Counted from the first letter of the stretch, positions 45,251 to 54,241 are shown. The stretch is DNA of 64,000 nucleotides from Listeria weihenstephanensis (GCF_003534205.1 NZ_CP011102.1:942036-1006035), one strand, 5' to 3'. Notes: generated by a model from the letters alone, not told the origin. Numbers and translations: made by a program.

Positions 45251-45850
45251 ATGAAAATACTAGTCGTTGGAGCAACAGGAACCATTGGAAAAGCGGTGGT
45301 TGCCAAGTTGGAAAAAGAGCATACCGTGATTACAGCAAGCCGAAAAAATGCGGATGTGACGCTGGATATGACATCCGTTGCAAGTATTCAGAAGATGTAT
45401 GAAGAAATAGGCAAAATAGATGCGCTGGCTGTTGCGGCAGGTTCAGCGTATTTCGGCCCACTTGAAACGATGACACCAGAAGAAAATAAGCAATCAATCG
45501 ATGGTAAACTAGCTGGTCAAATGAACTTAGTTTTGCTAGGTTTAAACCATTTGAATGATGGCGGGAGTTTCACGCTTATTACGGGAATTATGATGGATGA
45601 TCCGATCAAACAAGGTGCTTCTGCAGCCATGGTTAATGGTGGTATTCGTGCTTTCGTCAAGTCGGCTGCGATTGAAATGCCTCGTTCGATTCGGATCAAT
45701 AGTGTGAGTCCAAACGTAGTACAAGAATCCTGGGATAAGTTTGCCGATTTCTTCGTTGGCTTTAACCCAGTTCCTGTTGAAAAAGTCGCCCAAGCATTTG
45801 TCAAAAGCATTTTAGGCGGACAAACTGGTCAGAATTATGAAGTGTATTAG
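45251..45850 (+). CDS. short-chain dehydrogenase/reductase
   Basis: The start is the ATG at 45251 with AGGAGGG 7 bp upstream. The 199-residue protein has the nucleotide loop VVGATGTIGKAVV (glycine-rich TGxxGxxG variant) and a catalytic region where the usual YxxxK is replaced by GGIRAFVKSAAIEMP, so the active-site tyrosine is missing while the lysine remains. The end IRINSVSPNVVQESW is normal for SDRs. This pattern is common in atypical short SDRs of Firmicutes. Substrate unknown. Confidence 0.82.
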   Translation: MKILVVGATGTIGKAVVAKLEKEHTVITASRKNADVTLDMTSVASIQKMYEEIGKIDALAVAAGSAYFGPLETMTPEENKQSIDGKLAGQMNLVLLGLNHLNDGGSFTLITGIMMDDPIKQGASAAMVNGGIRAFVKSAAIEMPRSIRINSVSPNVVQESWDKFADFFVGFNPVPVEKVAQAFVKSILGGQTGQNYEVY

Positions 45851-45866
45851 TAGGGGGAATTAGAAA

Positions 45867-46244
45867 ATGGATTTAGTTAGAGGTAAACACGGGTTTGACG
45901 TGATACATGAGAATGGTAATTGGCAGTTAAATCGGGATACTGGTTTTTCCCCAACACAAGCAACCGTTGCGGCTGTAGCAGCTTGCAGTGGTTATGTTTA
46001 TGATTCAATCTTAGAAAAGAAACGCATTGATTATACGATTGAAAATATTCATGTCACGTTTGAACAAGATCAAGAAGCAGTGATTCACGTTTTAAAGAAA
46101 ATCGAAGTAACCTTCACCTTAAAAGTAGCGGATGCAGATCAAATAAAGGCTGAAAAAGCACTTCATCTTGTGAAGAAATCGTGTCCTGTTGCGATGTCCT
46201 TAGATCCGAAAATTGAAATTATCGAGAAAGTTATCTTTTCATAA
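45867..46244 (+). CDS. OsmC-family peroxide-reducing protein
   Basis: The 125-residue protein has the two redox cysteines of the family, in AACSGYVYDSILEKKRID and VKKSCPVAMSLDP, within the OsmC alpha/beta fold. OsmC and Ohr proteins reduce organic hydroperoxides with lipoylated partners; this form is of the YhfA-like type. It ends the psiE-SDR-osmC run. Confidence 0.85.
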   Translation: MDLVRGKHGFDVIHENGNWQLNRDTGFSPTQATVAAVAACSGYVYDSILEKKRIDYTIENIHVTFEQDQEAVIHVLKKIEVTFTLKVADADQIKAEKALHLVKKSCPVAMSLDPKIEIIEKVIFS

Positions 46245-46379
46245 AATGGGCGCAAGGATGAGATAAAATCAAACCATAGGCCTAGGCAATTTGCGCAACA
46301 TTGTAGCATAATGGAATTAGATAAGCTCTTTGTGACGGAAACGTTGAAAAATAAAATGATTTTTTGGTGTAATTTTTGT

Positions 46380-46385
46380 TATAAT
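46380..46385 (+). promoter_or_regulatory. extended -10 of the laf-like operon
   Basis: TGT-TATAAT lies 89 bp before the GTG at 46474, leaving an 80-nt leader that contains an imperfect palindrome ATGATCTAGAATCAT (about 46436-46450). Confidence 0.55.
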
Positions 46386-46473
46386 ATAAGGATGAATGAT
46401 AAGCGCTTGAAATAAAAAGCTTTGGTAAAGGCACGATGATCTAGAATCATGGTGTGGAGGGAAGGCGAAAACA

Positions 46474-47757
46474 GTGAACATTGGCATTTTTACAGATACT
46501 TTTTTTCCGCAGATTAGCGGTGTAGCAACATCAATTAAGACGATGGAAAAAGAGTTAACCAAACGAGGACATAACGTATATATATTTACGACCTCAGATC
46601 CACAGGCTGACTTGGAAGCGGAGCAAGGCAAAGTATTCCGTTTTTCAAGCTTTCCGTTTGTGTTTTTTCCTGAGCGACGAATTGCGATTGCTGGAACGCA
46701 AAAAATCGCCCATCTGATCAAACGTTTAGAAATTGATGTGATCCATACGCATACTGAATTTTCCATGGGGCTACTCGGGAAAAAAATGGCGAAGAAATTT
46801 CATCTTCCTGTTTTGCACACGTATCACACGATGTACGAGGATTATTTGCATTATATTGGTAAGGGGAAACTTATCGGACAGGGCGTTGTACAGCGACTAA
46901 GTCGTGCTTTTTGTGATTCGATGGATACCGTTATTGTTCCCACAGAAAAAGTACAGATGTCACTCAGAAGTTATGGTGTGACCAATCCGATTCGAGTGAT
47001 TCCAACTGGAACGGAATTCAGATCATTCCAACCAGGTCGTTTTGATAAGGATGGTTTGTCGCAGTTGAAAACTGATTTAGGCATTTCACCTGAGGATAAG
47101 GTTGTCGTATCCATTGGGCGCGTGGCTCAAGAAAAAGGCATCGATATTATCGTGAAAGCTTTTCCGAGTGTTGTGGAGCGGTTACCGAATGCGAAATTGC
47201 TGATTGTTGGTGATGGTCCTTCTAGAAAAGAACTGGAAGAGTTAGCATTTACGGAGGATATTTCAAAATCAGTCATTTTTGCAGGTGAGCAAGATTGGGA
47301 GACAATTGGTCGTTATTATCAATTGGGCGATGTGTTCGTGAGCGCTTCAACCTCTGAAACGCAAGGTATGACATATATCGAAGCAATGGCTTCTGGGATT
47401 CCTGTCATTGCAAAAACTGATCGCAGTAACGAAAATCTGATTTTAGACCGGAAAACGGGTCGCAGTTTTAAAGAAGATTGGCAATTACCAGCGATGTTAC
47501 AAGAAACGCTTATGCAACCAGAAGTAGCAGAACAATTAGTAGCAAATGCACTAGAACATATTCAACATTTTTCAGCGGAACAATTTGGTACGAACATTGA
47601 ACAATTGTACATGGAAATGTGCGAGGAATATGGTTGGGTTAATGGAGAAAGAACGTATGAACCGCTCGATCAGTATACGGTTAGCAATTATGTGTTAAGT
47701 ATTCCAGCGGCAGTCCTTCAAAAACGTGAGAAGAAAGTGAGAAAATACCATGAATAG
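46474..47757 (+). CDS. lafA: diacylglycerol glucosyltransferase (LafA-like)
   Basis: The GTG start has GGAGGGAAGG upstream. The 427-residue GT-B, family 4 enzyme begins NIGIFTDTFFPQISGVATSI and has TETQGMTYIEAMASGIPVIAK with the EX7E pair and DVIHTHTEFSMG, matching the LafA/BgsB/YpfP-replacing glucosyltransferases of Listeria and Enterococcus. It transfers glucose from UDP-glucose to diacylglycerol, the first step of the lipoteichoic acid glycolipid anchor. It overlaps the next gene by 8 bp. Assignment is strengthened by the three-gene order. Confidence 0.85.
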   Translation: MNIGIFTDTFFPQISGVATSIKTMEKELTKRGHNVYIFTTSDPQADLEAEQGKVFRFSSFPFVFFPERRIAIAGTQKIAHLIKRLEIDVIHTHTEFSMGLLGKKMAKKFHLPVLHTYHTMYEDYLHYIGKGKLIGQGVVQRLSRAFCDSMDTVIVPTEKVQMSLRSYGVTNPIRVIPTGTEFRSFQPGRFDKDGLSQLKTDLGISPEDKVVVSIGRVAQEKGIDIIVKAFPSVVERLPNAKLLIVGDGPSRKELEELAFTEDISKSVIFAGEQDWETIGRYYQLGDVFVSASTSETQGMTYIEAMASGIPVIAKTDRSNENLILDRKTGRSFKEDWQLPAMLQETLMQPEVAEQLVANALEHIQHFSAEQFGTNIEQLYMEMCEEYGWVNGERTYEPLDQYTVSNYVLSIPAAVLQKREKKVRKYHE

Positions 47758-48772
47758 AATTACGATGCTATCCTCTGCGGAAACAGTAAAAGGACAGGGG
47801 GTAGCTTCTGCTTATCGAGAATTAGTTAATTTAATGACAACACACCATGCGGATAAGTATGATGTCGCTATTAATACATATCGCAAATCTGAGATCACGC
47901 ATTATCACACGATTGACTTCCCGTTTTTTTTATCAACATTTGCAAAGAAAAAGCGTGGTGTAATGGTCGGCTATGTGCATTTTTTGCCGGAGACTTTAGA
48001 TGAGAGTTTAAAGCTTCCTTGGATTGCGAAAAAAGTTTTTTATAAGTACGTCATCTTGTTTTACAAACGGATGGATATATTGGTCGTCGTGAATCCATCG
48101 TTTATTCCAGAACTAGTGGCATACGGGATTCCAGAAGAGAAGATTAAATACATTCCTAATTTCGTATCTGCAAACACGTTCTATCCAATGGCGGATTCGG
48201 AAAAGAAAGAGCTTCGCGCAGCACATGGCATTGCAGAAGATGCTTTTGTCGCGATTGGTGTTGGGCAAGTGCAACATCGTAAAGGTGTGCTTGATTTTAT
48301 CGAAGTCGCAAAACAGTTACCCGAGATGCAATTCATTTGGGCTGGCGGTTTCTCGTTCGGAAAAATTACGGCGGGGTATAAAGAGTTGAAGGAAATTTAC
48401 GATAATCCTCCTGCAAATGTAAAGTTCCCAGGTATTATCGAACGTGCGGACATGAACGCGTACTACAATATGGCGGACGTCCTTTTCTTACCATCCTTTA
48501 ATGAGCTGTTTCCAATGGCCATTTTAGAAGGTATGAGTAGTGGGCTTTCGGTGTTGTTGCGCGATTTAGAACTTTACGAGGGAATCCTTGCTGGCAATTA
48601 TATCTCGGCACCTGACGTTCCTGGTTTTAAAGCGCAATTGGAACGTATGATGACAGATAAAGCCTATTTAGAAGAAGCAAAAAATGGTGCTAAAAAAGGT
48701 GCAGCTTACTATTCAGAAGCCAGACTAACAGGAATATGGCAGGAATTTTATGATGGGCTTTTGAAAGGATAG
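47750..48772 (+). CDS. lafB: second glycolipid glycosyltransferase (LafB-like)
   Basis: The 340-residue family 4 glycosyltransferase has GVGQVQHRKGVLDFIEVAKQLP, IWAGGFSFGKITAGY and FLPSFNELFPMAILEGMSSG (ELFPMAILE as the EX7E element). In Listeria LafB adds galactose to glucosyl-diacylglycerol, forming the disaccharide anchor. Gene order and length (about 340) agree. The linkage is inferred from the homologue. Confidence 0.85.
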   Translation: MNRITMLSSAETVKGQGVASAYRELVNLMTTHHADKYDVAINTYRKSEITHYHTIDFPFFLSTFAKKKRGVMVGYVHFLPETLDESLKLPWIAKKVFYKYVILFYKRMDILVVVNPSFIPELVAYGIPEEKIKYIPNFVSANTFYPMADSEKKELRAAHGIAEDAFVAIGVGQVQHRKGVLDFIEVAKQLPEMQFIWAGGFSFGKITAGYKELKEIYDNPPANVKFPGIIERADMNAYYNMADVLFLPSFNELFPMAILEGMSSGLSVLLRDLELYEGILAGNYISAPDVPGFKAQLERMMTDKAYLEEAKNGAKKGAAYYSEARLTGIWQEFYDGLLKG

Positions 48773-48778
48773 AGGTTG

Positions 48779-49831
48779 ATGGGGAAAAATACGAGCCGGC
48801 ATGTAATCAGCATTTTACTTGTCGTTGCGATTAGTGTTGGTTTTATTTATTTTCAATTCCGCAATGTGAACTGGAGTATGGTTTTCGATGTTTTAAAAAA
48901 TGTGAATCTAGTCTATATCGGGATCGCCTGCTTAGCTATGTTCTTGTATTGGTGGCTGGAAGCAGTTGTGTTGCAGCGTTTTGGCAAGCAAGCGGATCCT
49001 GCATTGAAGCTTCGGACTTCGTTTCGGATCACGATGATTGGGCAGTTTTTTAATTCGGTAACGCCATTTGCGAGTGGTGGACAGCCAGCGCAACTCTATT
49101 TATTGACGCGACGTAAAATTGATATTGGCCTTGCTAGCTCCGTTTTACTCATCAAGTTTATTATTTATCAAGCTGTTATTGTCGGAACCTTCATTTTCTT
49201 TCTGATTGTCGGCTTCCCGTTACTTGGACACACAACATTTGAAATTAAATACTTAATTTTGATTGGTTTTGTGATTAATTTGGGAGTGATTGTCGCTCTA
49301 ATGACTGTCGCAAGAAGTGAACGCGTGGCTTCGGCGATTGTGCATTTTCTTTTGAAGCCAGCACTTTTATTCGTTAAAAAGGAAAAGCGTGAAGGCATCC
49401 GTGAAAGTGCAGCGGATAAGATTAAGTCGTTTCATGAGGAAAGTGTGCGTTTTAGTGGGAACAAGCGATTAATTTGGGAATGTGTCGGGTACACGATTGT
49501 ACAGTTAGTGTTTTATTTAAGTATTCCTTATTTTGTATTGCTCAGTATGGGCGTGACCGATGTTGGCTTAATGACGGTGATGACATATCATGCGTTTGTG
49601 ATGAAGCTGTCGTCCTCGATTCCAACGCCTGGTGGTAGCGGTGGCGCGGAATATAGCTTTACGTCGTTCTTTGGAATGGTGCTTAGTCCTGATAAATTAG
49701 TGATAGGACTTATATTATGGCGTTTGATTACGTATTATAGCTGTACGATTTTTGGAGCAATTGCGATGATTCCATTTGGACGTCGAGCAAAAAATAGACG
49801 AAAAAAGAGTCTGGGACAAAACGCGAGATAA
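48779..49831 (+). CDS. LafC-like flippase-domain membrane protein (UPF0104/LPG_synthase_TM)
   Basis: The ATG at 48779 is preferred over the TTG at 48776. The 350-residue protein has about 8 membrane helices and the family segment TPFASGGQPAQLYLLTRRKIDIGLASSVLLI with STPTPGGSGGAEY-like IPTPGGSGGAEYSFTSFF, conserved in the membrane part of lysyl-phosphatidylglycerol synthases. It is third in the laf-like operon, where its homologue is thought to assist glycolipid or LTA assembly. The last 8 or so codons lie within a foldback repeat element, which supplies the stop codon. Confidence 0.82.
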   Translation: MGKNTSRHVISILLVVAISVGFIYFQFRNVNWSMVFDVLKNVNLVYIGIACLAMFLYWWLEAVVLQRFGKQADPALKLRTSFRITMIGQFFNSVTPFASGGQPAQLYLLTRRKIDIGLASSVLLIKFIIYQAVIVGTFIFFLIVGFPLLGHTTFEIKYLILIGFVINLGVIVALMTVARSERVASAIVHFLLKPALLFVKKEKREGIRESAADKIKSFHEESVRFSGNKRLIWECVGYTIVQLVFYLSIPYFVLLSMGVTDVGLMTVMTYHAFVMKLSSSIPTPGGSGGAEYSFTSFFGMVLSPDKLVIGLILWRLITYYSCTIFGAIAMIPFGRRAKNRRKKSLGQNAR

Positions 49832-50029
49832 AGCAAAAACGCCCTTCTCATTACTTCGGGTAGGACGAAAAATTTTGCTTTACACAAATCGAGCGAAAGC
49901 GTTTGTATTCAGGGAGTTTGGTGGAAGCCGGAAGCGGAGTGTACGACTGTACATGAGAACCGGAAGTCCGCCAAACTCCCTGAATACGAACGCTTGCCGC
50001 CGATTTATCGGGGTTATGTCCTAGACCCT
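49806..50029. repeat. 224-bp foldback repeat element
   Basis: Outer arms GAGTCTGGGACAAAAC (49807 on) and, on the other strand, GGGTCTAGGACATAAC (50028 down) match imperfectly. An inner pair, 49898-49925 with 49967-49994, is 28 bp with only two G.U-type differences, and a small hairpin TGTAC-GACT-GTACA sits at the centre. The inner arm resembles the terminator stem at 62853-62905. It lies between convergent genes and could end transcription both ways, though it has no T-tract. Confidence 0.8.
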
Positions 50030-50037
50030 TTATAGGC

Positions 50038-50289
50038 TTATGAGGTAGTAAAGTAATCGGATTGCCATCTAGCGATTAGGTTTCGACTATCGTCGGTGGA
50101 TAGCGATTTATAACCGATAATATGTTCTTTTGCTATTTCTAAGCTTTCAAAATGATCGATCAATCGTTGAGCCGTATTATTGATGTGAACGTCTCCGAGT
50201 GTGATGGATTGTTTTTTTTCGTCTTCTAGTAATTTTGAACCTACGATATAGCCTGCCGCTGTGATTAGTAGCATATTGGTGGGATTCAT
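50038..50289 (-). CDS. small protein of unknown function, 83 residues
   Basis: The ATG overlaps the stop of the MFS gene (ATGA), so it is translationally coupled to it. The protein begins MNPTNMLLITAAGYIVGSKL, a single probable membrane or amphipathic helix, followed by a soluble region containing ITLGDVHINNTAQRLIDHFE. I recognise no family. Coupling suggests a role connected with the transporter. Confidence 0.65.
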   Translation of the reverse strand: MNPTNMLLITAAGYIVGSKLLEDEKKQSITLGDVHINNTAQRLIDHFESLEIAKEHIIGYKSLSTDDSRNLIARWQSDYFTTS

Positions 50290-51491
50290 ATTTCTTCACT
50301 TCCTTTTAAATTTTTAGTTGAATGTGTTGAAAAATCTCTTTTGGAAAAGAACATGTAGACGAAGATACAAGCTAAGGCGATGATTCCGGCAATGATGTAG
50401 AGGCCTTGGAAGGATAAAACGTGATGGATTTCGCCCATGATGTAGGGACCGATACCTAGACCCAAGTCGAGTCCAATAAAATAGGTGGATAAGCCGATAC
50501 CGATTCTGTGTGGTTCGCAAACTTTCAAACTGACAGCTTGCCCGTTCGACATAAAGGTGCCGTAACCCAAGCCGATTAAGCCACCCGAGAGAAGTAAGAC
50601 AAAGCTAGTGGAGGCGGTACTTAAAACAAATAGTCCCACGGCTAAGAAGATATAGCTAGGATACATAACAAATTTCTCGCCTTTAACGTCGAATATTTTG
50701 CCAGACATCGGTCTTGTGAAGGTGATGACTAGAGCGTAAACAACGAAGAAAAAGGTACTAGCGCTGACGAGATCGATGGCTCTTGCGTAAGATGCAAGGA
50801 ACGTTAAGACGGTGGAATAAGAAATGCCCATTAGAAACGCGACAAAAGCAATCGGAAGTACTTTAAATTCAACAAAGCTTGATAATGTCCACGTTTTTAG
50901 TGCTTTTCGATGTTCGTCGGTTAACACGATATTTTTTACAGGGAGATAGAAGCAAAGGATGGCTGTTAGGAATACGATGATGGTGGAAAAGAGAATGATT
51001 GTATAAAAACTTGTTGTGCTGAGTAAAATCATGCCGATAAATGGGCCAATTGCTGCCGCTAAACTAGTGCTAAGCCCATAATAATTAATACCTTCACCAT
51101 TTCTTGATTTAGGAATATAGGACGTGACGATCGCGTTTGTGGCAGTGGATGTCGTTCCGTAAGCAAAGCCATTTAAAAAACGAATGAGGAACATGATGGA
51201 GATAGAGGGCATATATATGTAAGCCATCGTTGTAACTAAGAAGAAGAGGATGCCGTACCTCAGAACGCGCTTCCGGCCTATCAGTTCTAATTTTTTGCCC
51301 ATGTAAAGTCTGGCAAGTAGAGTGCCGATGATGTATATACCAGACGCGAAACCAGCCTCGCCAAGTGAAGCGTTCAATTCTTCTTGGGCAATGACGGCGA
51401 TGATAACCATTAGTAAATAGTAAACGAGGTAGACGACGAAGTTAATGAGTGTTATTAAAACAAAGCCTTTATTAAATAATTTTTCTTTCAT
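50286..51491 (-). CDS. major facilitator superfamily permease
   Basis: The 401-residue protein has 12 predicted helices and the MFS loop 2-3 motif as ARLYMGKKLELIGRKRVLRYG (G-x-x-x-D/E-R-x-G-R-K/R pattern degenerate), with a second copy at RPMSGKIFDVKGEK. The layout fits drug- or metabolite-exporting MFS proteins of the YfkF/YwfF type. It is divergent from a PrfA-like regulator gene, which may control it. Substrate unknown. Confidence 0.85.
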   Translation of the reverse strand: MKEKLFNKGFVLITLINFVVYLVYYLLMVIIAVIAQEELNASLGEAGFASGIYIIGTLLARLYMGKKLELIGRKRVLRYGILFFLVTTMAYIYMPSISIMFLIRFLNGFAYGTTSTATNAIVTSYIPKSRNGEGINYYGLSTSLAAAIGPFIGMILLSTTSFYTIILFSTIIVFLTAILCFYLPVKNIVLTDEHRKALKTWTLSSFVEFKVLPIAFVAFLMGISYSTVLTFLASYARAIDLVSASTFFFVVYALVITFTRPMSGKIFDVKGEKFVMYPSYIFLAVGLFVLSTASTSFVLLLSGGLIGLGYGTFMSNGQAVSLKVCEPHRIGIGLSTYFIGLDLGLGIGPYIMGEIHHVLSFQGLYIIAGIIALACIFVYMFFSKRDFSTHSTKNLKGSEEI

Positions 51492-51644
51492 AGGTTAATG
51501 TCCCTTTCTGGTTATAAGTTGTACTTGGAGGCTTTTTGTGATGCAAGTTGAAAAAAATGACCTCCGCAACAAGGATTATTATAGGGCTTTTCGTAGCGTA
51601 TTACTTTTTAATTTGGTAATCTAGTATGATATATACAAAAATGT

Positions 51645-51686
51645 ATAACATATGTTGAAAAGAAACGCGGGATAATTTTGTATGAT
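51645..51686 (+). promoter_or_regulatory. PrfA-box-like promoter of the third Crp/Fnr gene
   Basis: ATAACATATGTTGA (51645-51658) differs from the PrfA box TTAACANNTGTTAA at two of its 12 fixed positions. After 22 bp comes TATGAT (51681-51686). The ATG at 51682 lies within this -10, which supports the start at 51730. Confidence 0.6.
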
Positions 51687-51729
51687 GGATATAAATAAGC
51701 GGGAATTGCAAAAAATGGGGGTTAAAAAA

Positions 51730-52389
51730 ATGAATCATGATATTCTTGGTGAGTATGTAAGTAGCCATGATTTTCCGGTTATTACGAGGGGAAAGCGCAA
51801 GTATTTAACCTACGAGGGATTGGAAGATTCGTATGTGTATATACTGAAAAATGGGATTATCAAGACAAGTATTATTTCTAGGGATGGTAGGGAATTTAAT
51901 CTAGCTTATATTAATAAAATGGACATTGTTTCACTACTGAAAGATGAGTACTCTCAGTTTGCGAACGCGCCTTTTAATATTCGTGTGGAATCAGAGCGTG
52001 CGGAATTATATCGGATTGATCGGGTTCAGTTTTGGAAAGATGTGAATACGAACGCTGATTTACAATTTTATGTGAAAGATTATTACCGGACGCGGCTTTT
52101 GGAGTCTATCAAGAAAATGCAGCAAATGTTGATGAATGGTAAGCTGGGAGCTATTTGTACGCAGCTCTATGAGTTATATAAATTGTTTGGTGTGGAGATG
52201 GAGCCGGACCAATTTCTGATTGATTTTTTAGTGAGTAATGAGGAAATTGGTCATTTTTGTGGTATTAATTCGGCGAGTAGTGTGAACCGTATTTTTCAGC
52301 AGTTGAAGGCGGAGGGGGTTATCATGATGCGCAAACGTTATATTATTATTAAGAAGTTAGATGTGATTCAGGAGAATGTGATTTTTTAA
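51730..52389 (+). CDS. PrfA-like Crp/Fnr regulator
   Basis: The start is the ATG at 51730, nine bases after GGGGG; the frame is open from 51682. The 219-residue protein has a cyclic-nucleotide-binding-like beta-roll (YVYILKNGIIKTSIISRDGREFNLAYINKMDIVSLL), a linker helix (DYYRTRLLESIKKMQQMLM) and a C-terminal HTH (SNEEIGHFCGINSASSVNRIFQQLKAEGVI). This is the Crp/Fnr group that in Listeria includes PrfA and its many paralogues. It is divergent from the MFS gene; autoregulation is suggested by the box in its promoter. Confidence 0.85.
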   Translation: MNHDILGEYVSSHDFPVITRGKRKYLTYEGLEDSYVYILKNGIIKTSIISRDGREFNLAYINKMDIVSLLKDEYSQFANAPFNIRVESERAELYRIDRVQFWKDVNTNADLQFYVKDYYRTRLLESIKKMQQMLMNGKLGAICTQLYELYKLFGVEMEPDQFLIDFLVSNEEIGHFCGINSASSVNRIFQQLKAEGVIMMRKRYIIIKKLDVIQENVIF

Positions 52390-52406
52390 TGGAATATGTC
52401 TTGTGG

Positions 52407-52437
52407 AAAGTTCTTGTGTGTAGCAGGAACTTTTTTT
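52407..52437 (+). terminator. terminator after the third Crp/Fnr gene
   Basis: AAAGTTCTTG and CAGGAACTTT pair across a short loop and run into TTTTTTT. Confidence 0.85.
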
Positions 52438-52439
52438 AA

Positions 52440-52486
52440 TTGAGAATCAATCTCAACTAGGCACGAACGATTTTGTTTGTTATAAT
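52440..52486 (+). promoter_or_regulatory. promoter of the ABC exporter with a Fur-box-like palindrome
   Basis: TTGAGAATCAATCTCAA (52440-52456) is a 7-1-7-like palindrome resembling TGATAATNATTATCA. TGT-TATAAT (hexamer 52481-52486) follows as an extended -10, so the palindrome overlaps the -35 region. Fur control is only a possibility. Confidence 0.4.
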
Positions 52487-52519
52487 AGAATTTCCGTGAC
52501 AGAAAGGGGAGGTAAGAAG

Positions 52520-54241
52520 ATGTTAAAGAGATTTTTTAGTTATTACAAGCCTTATAAGCTTTTATTCATAATTGATTTTGGTTGTGCGGTTATTGCGGCG
52601 CTTTTAGAGTTGGCGTTTCCGGTAGCTGTGAATCAGGTAATTGATAAATTGTTGCCGAATAAGGATTGGGGTTTGATCGTGACAGCGGCTTTGGCGTTGT
52701 TATTTTTCTATTTTTTGAATATGTTTATGCAGTATATTGTGACGTATTGGGGGCATATGTTGGGGTTGAATATTGAGACGGATATGCGCCGGGATTTGTT
52801 TGCGCATTTGCAGAAGCAGCCGTTTGAGTATTATGATAATCAGAAGACGGGGAAATTGATGTCGCGGATGACGACGGATTTGTTTGAGATTGGAGAGGTC
52901 GCGCATCATGGACCGGAGGATATTTTCATTTCGATTATGTCGCTTGTTGGTGCGTTCTTGTTGATGATGACGATCAATGTGAAGCTCGCGGTGATGACGG
53001 TGGTGCTCGTGCCGATTTTAGGTGTCTTGATTATTTTATTTAATAAAAAAATGACGGGTGTTAATACGCAGATTTTTAAGGATTTGGGTAGTTTTAATGC
53101 GGGCGTGGAGAATGCGATTAGTGGTGTCCGTGTTGTTCAAGCGTTTGCGAATGAGGGGTTTGAGCGGGAGCGTTTTGGGTTACTCAATCAGACGTACCGC
53201 AAGTCGAAATTGACGTTTTACAAGGTGATGGGATTTAGTTTTTCGTTTAATTACTTTTTGATGCGTCTAATTACGTTGTTTGCACTCTTTTTTGGTTCGT
53301 ATTTCGTCATCAATGATGGTATTACATATGGGCAGTTTGTGAGTTTTATTTTGCTGACGAATGTGTTTATGCGCCCTATTGAGAAGATTAATTCGGTGAT
53401 TGAGAGTTATCCGAAGGGCATCGCTGGGTTTAAGCGCTTTATTGAGGTGATTGACACGGAGCCTTCGATTGTGGATAAGCTAGGCGCTGTCGATGTGACG
53501 GATTTGCGCGGAGATATTGCGTATAACAATGTTTCTTTTCAATATGATTCTGGGAAAAAAGTGCTCGATGAGATTAATTTGAGCGTGAAGGCTGGTGAGA
53601 CGATTGCTTTTGTTGGACCATCTGGCGCTGGGAAAACGACGATTTGTAATTTGTTGCCGCGATTTTATGATGTAACGGATGGCGAAATCACTGTTGACGG
53701 TAGGAATATAAAGGAGATGACGCTTGCTTCCTTACGGGCGCAGATTGGTGTTGTGCAGCAGGATGTATTCTTATTTTCGGGAACTATTCGGGAAAATATT
53801 GCGTATGGAAAATTGGACGCGACGGATGATGAGATTCTGTATGTTGTCAAACTGGCGCATTTGGAGAAAGTCGTAAATGAAATGCCAGATGGTTTGGACA
53901 CGATTATCGGGGAACGTGGTGTGAAACTTTCTGGTGGTCAGAAACAGCGGCTGGCTATTGCTCGGATGTTCTTGAAAAATCCGCCAATCTTGATTTTGGA
54001 TGAGGCAACATCAGCGCTTGATACGGAGACGGAACTAGTGATTCAGCAGTCACTGGATGAGCTGGCGAAGGGACGGACAACGTTGATTATTGCGCATCGA
54101 TTGGCAACGATTAAGCATGCGGACCGGATTATTGTTGTGAATGAGTCGGGAATTGCAGAGCAAGGAACACACGCGGAATTGCTTGCAAGACGCGGGGCGT
54201 ATCGTAATTTGCACGATGCTCAGTTTGCCAGAAATGAATAG
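52520..54241 (+). CDS. ABC exporter, fused permease and ATPase (MsbA/YknV type)
   Basis: The start is the ATG at 52520 with GGGGAGG upstream. The 573-residue half-transporter has six membrane helices in the first 300 residues (including DMRRDLFAHLQKQPFEYYDNQKTGKLMSRMT) and an ATPase with Walker A GPSGAGKTT, signature LSGGQKQR, Walker B ILILDEATSALD and the switch His in IIAHRL. It would work as a homodimer exporting a lipid, peptide or drug. It is flanked by terminators, so monocistronic. Confidence 0.92.
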   Translation: MLKRFFSYYKPYKLLFIIDFGCAVIAALLELAFPVAVNQVIDKLLPNKDWGLIVTAALALLFFYFLNMFMQYIVTYWGHMLGLNIETDMRRDLFAHLQKQPFEYYDNQKTGKLMSRMTTDLFEIGEVAHHGPEDIFISIMSLVGAFLLMMTINVKLAVMTVVLVPILGVLIILFNKKMTGVNTQIFKDLGSFNAGVENAISGVRVVQAFANEGFERERFGLLNQTYRKSKLTFYKVMGFSFSFNYFLMRLITLFALFFGSYFVINDGITYGQFVSFILLTNVFMRPIEKINSVIESYPKGIAGFKRFIEVIDTEPSIVDKLGAVDVTDLRGDIAYNNVSFQYDSGKKVLDEINLSVKAGETIAFVGPSGAGKTTICNLLPRFYDVTDGEITVDGRNIKEMTLASLRAQIGVVQQDVFLFSGTIRENIAYGKLDATDDEILYVVKLAHLEKVVNEMPDGLDTIIGERGVKLSGGQKQRLAIARMFLKNPPILILDEATSALDTETELVIQQSLDELAKGRTTLIIAHRLATIKHADRIIVVNESGIAEQGTHAELLARRGAYRNLHDAQFARNE

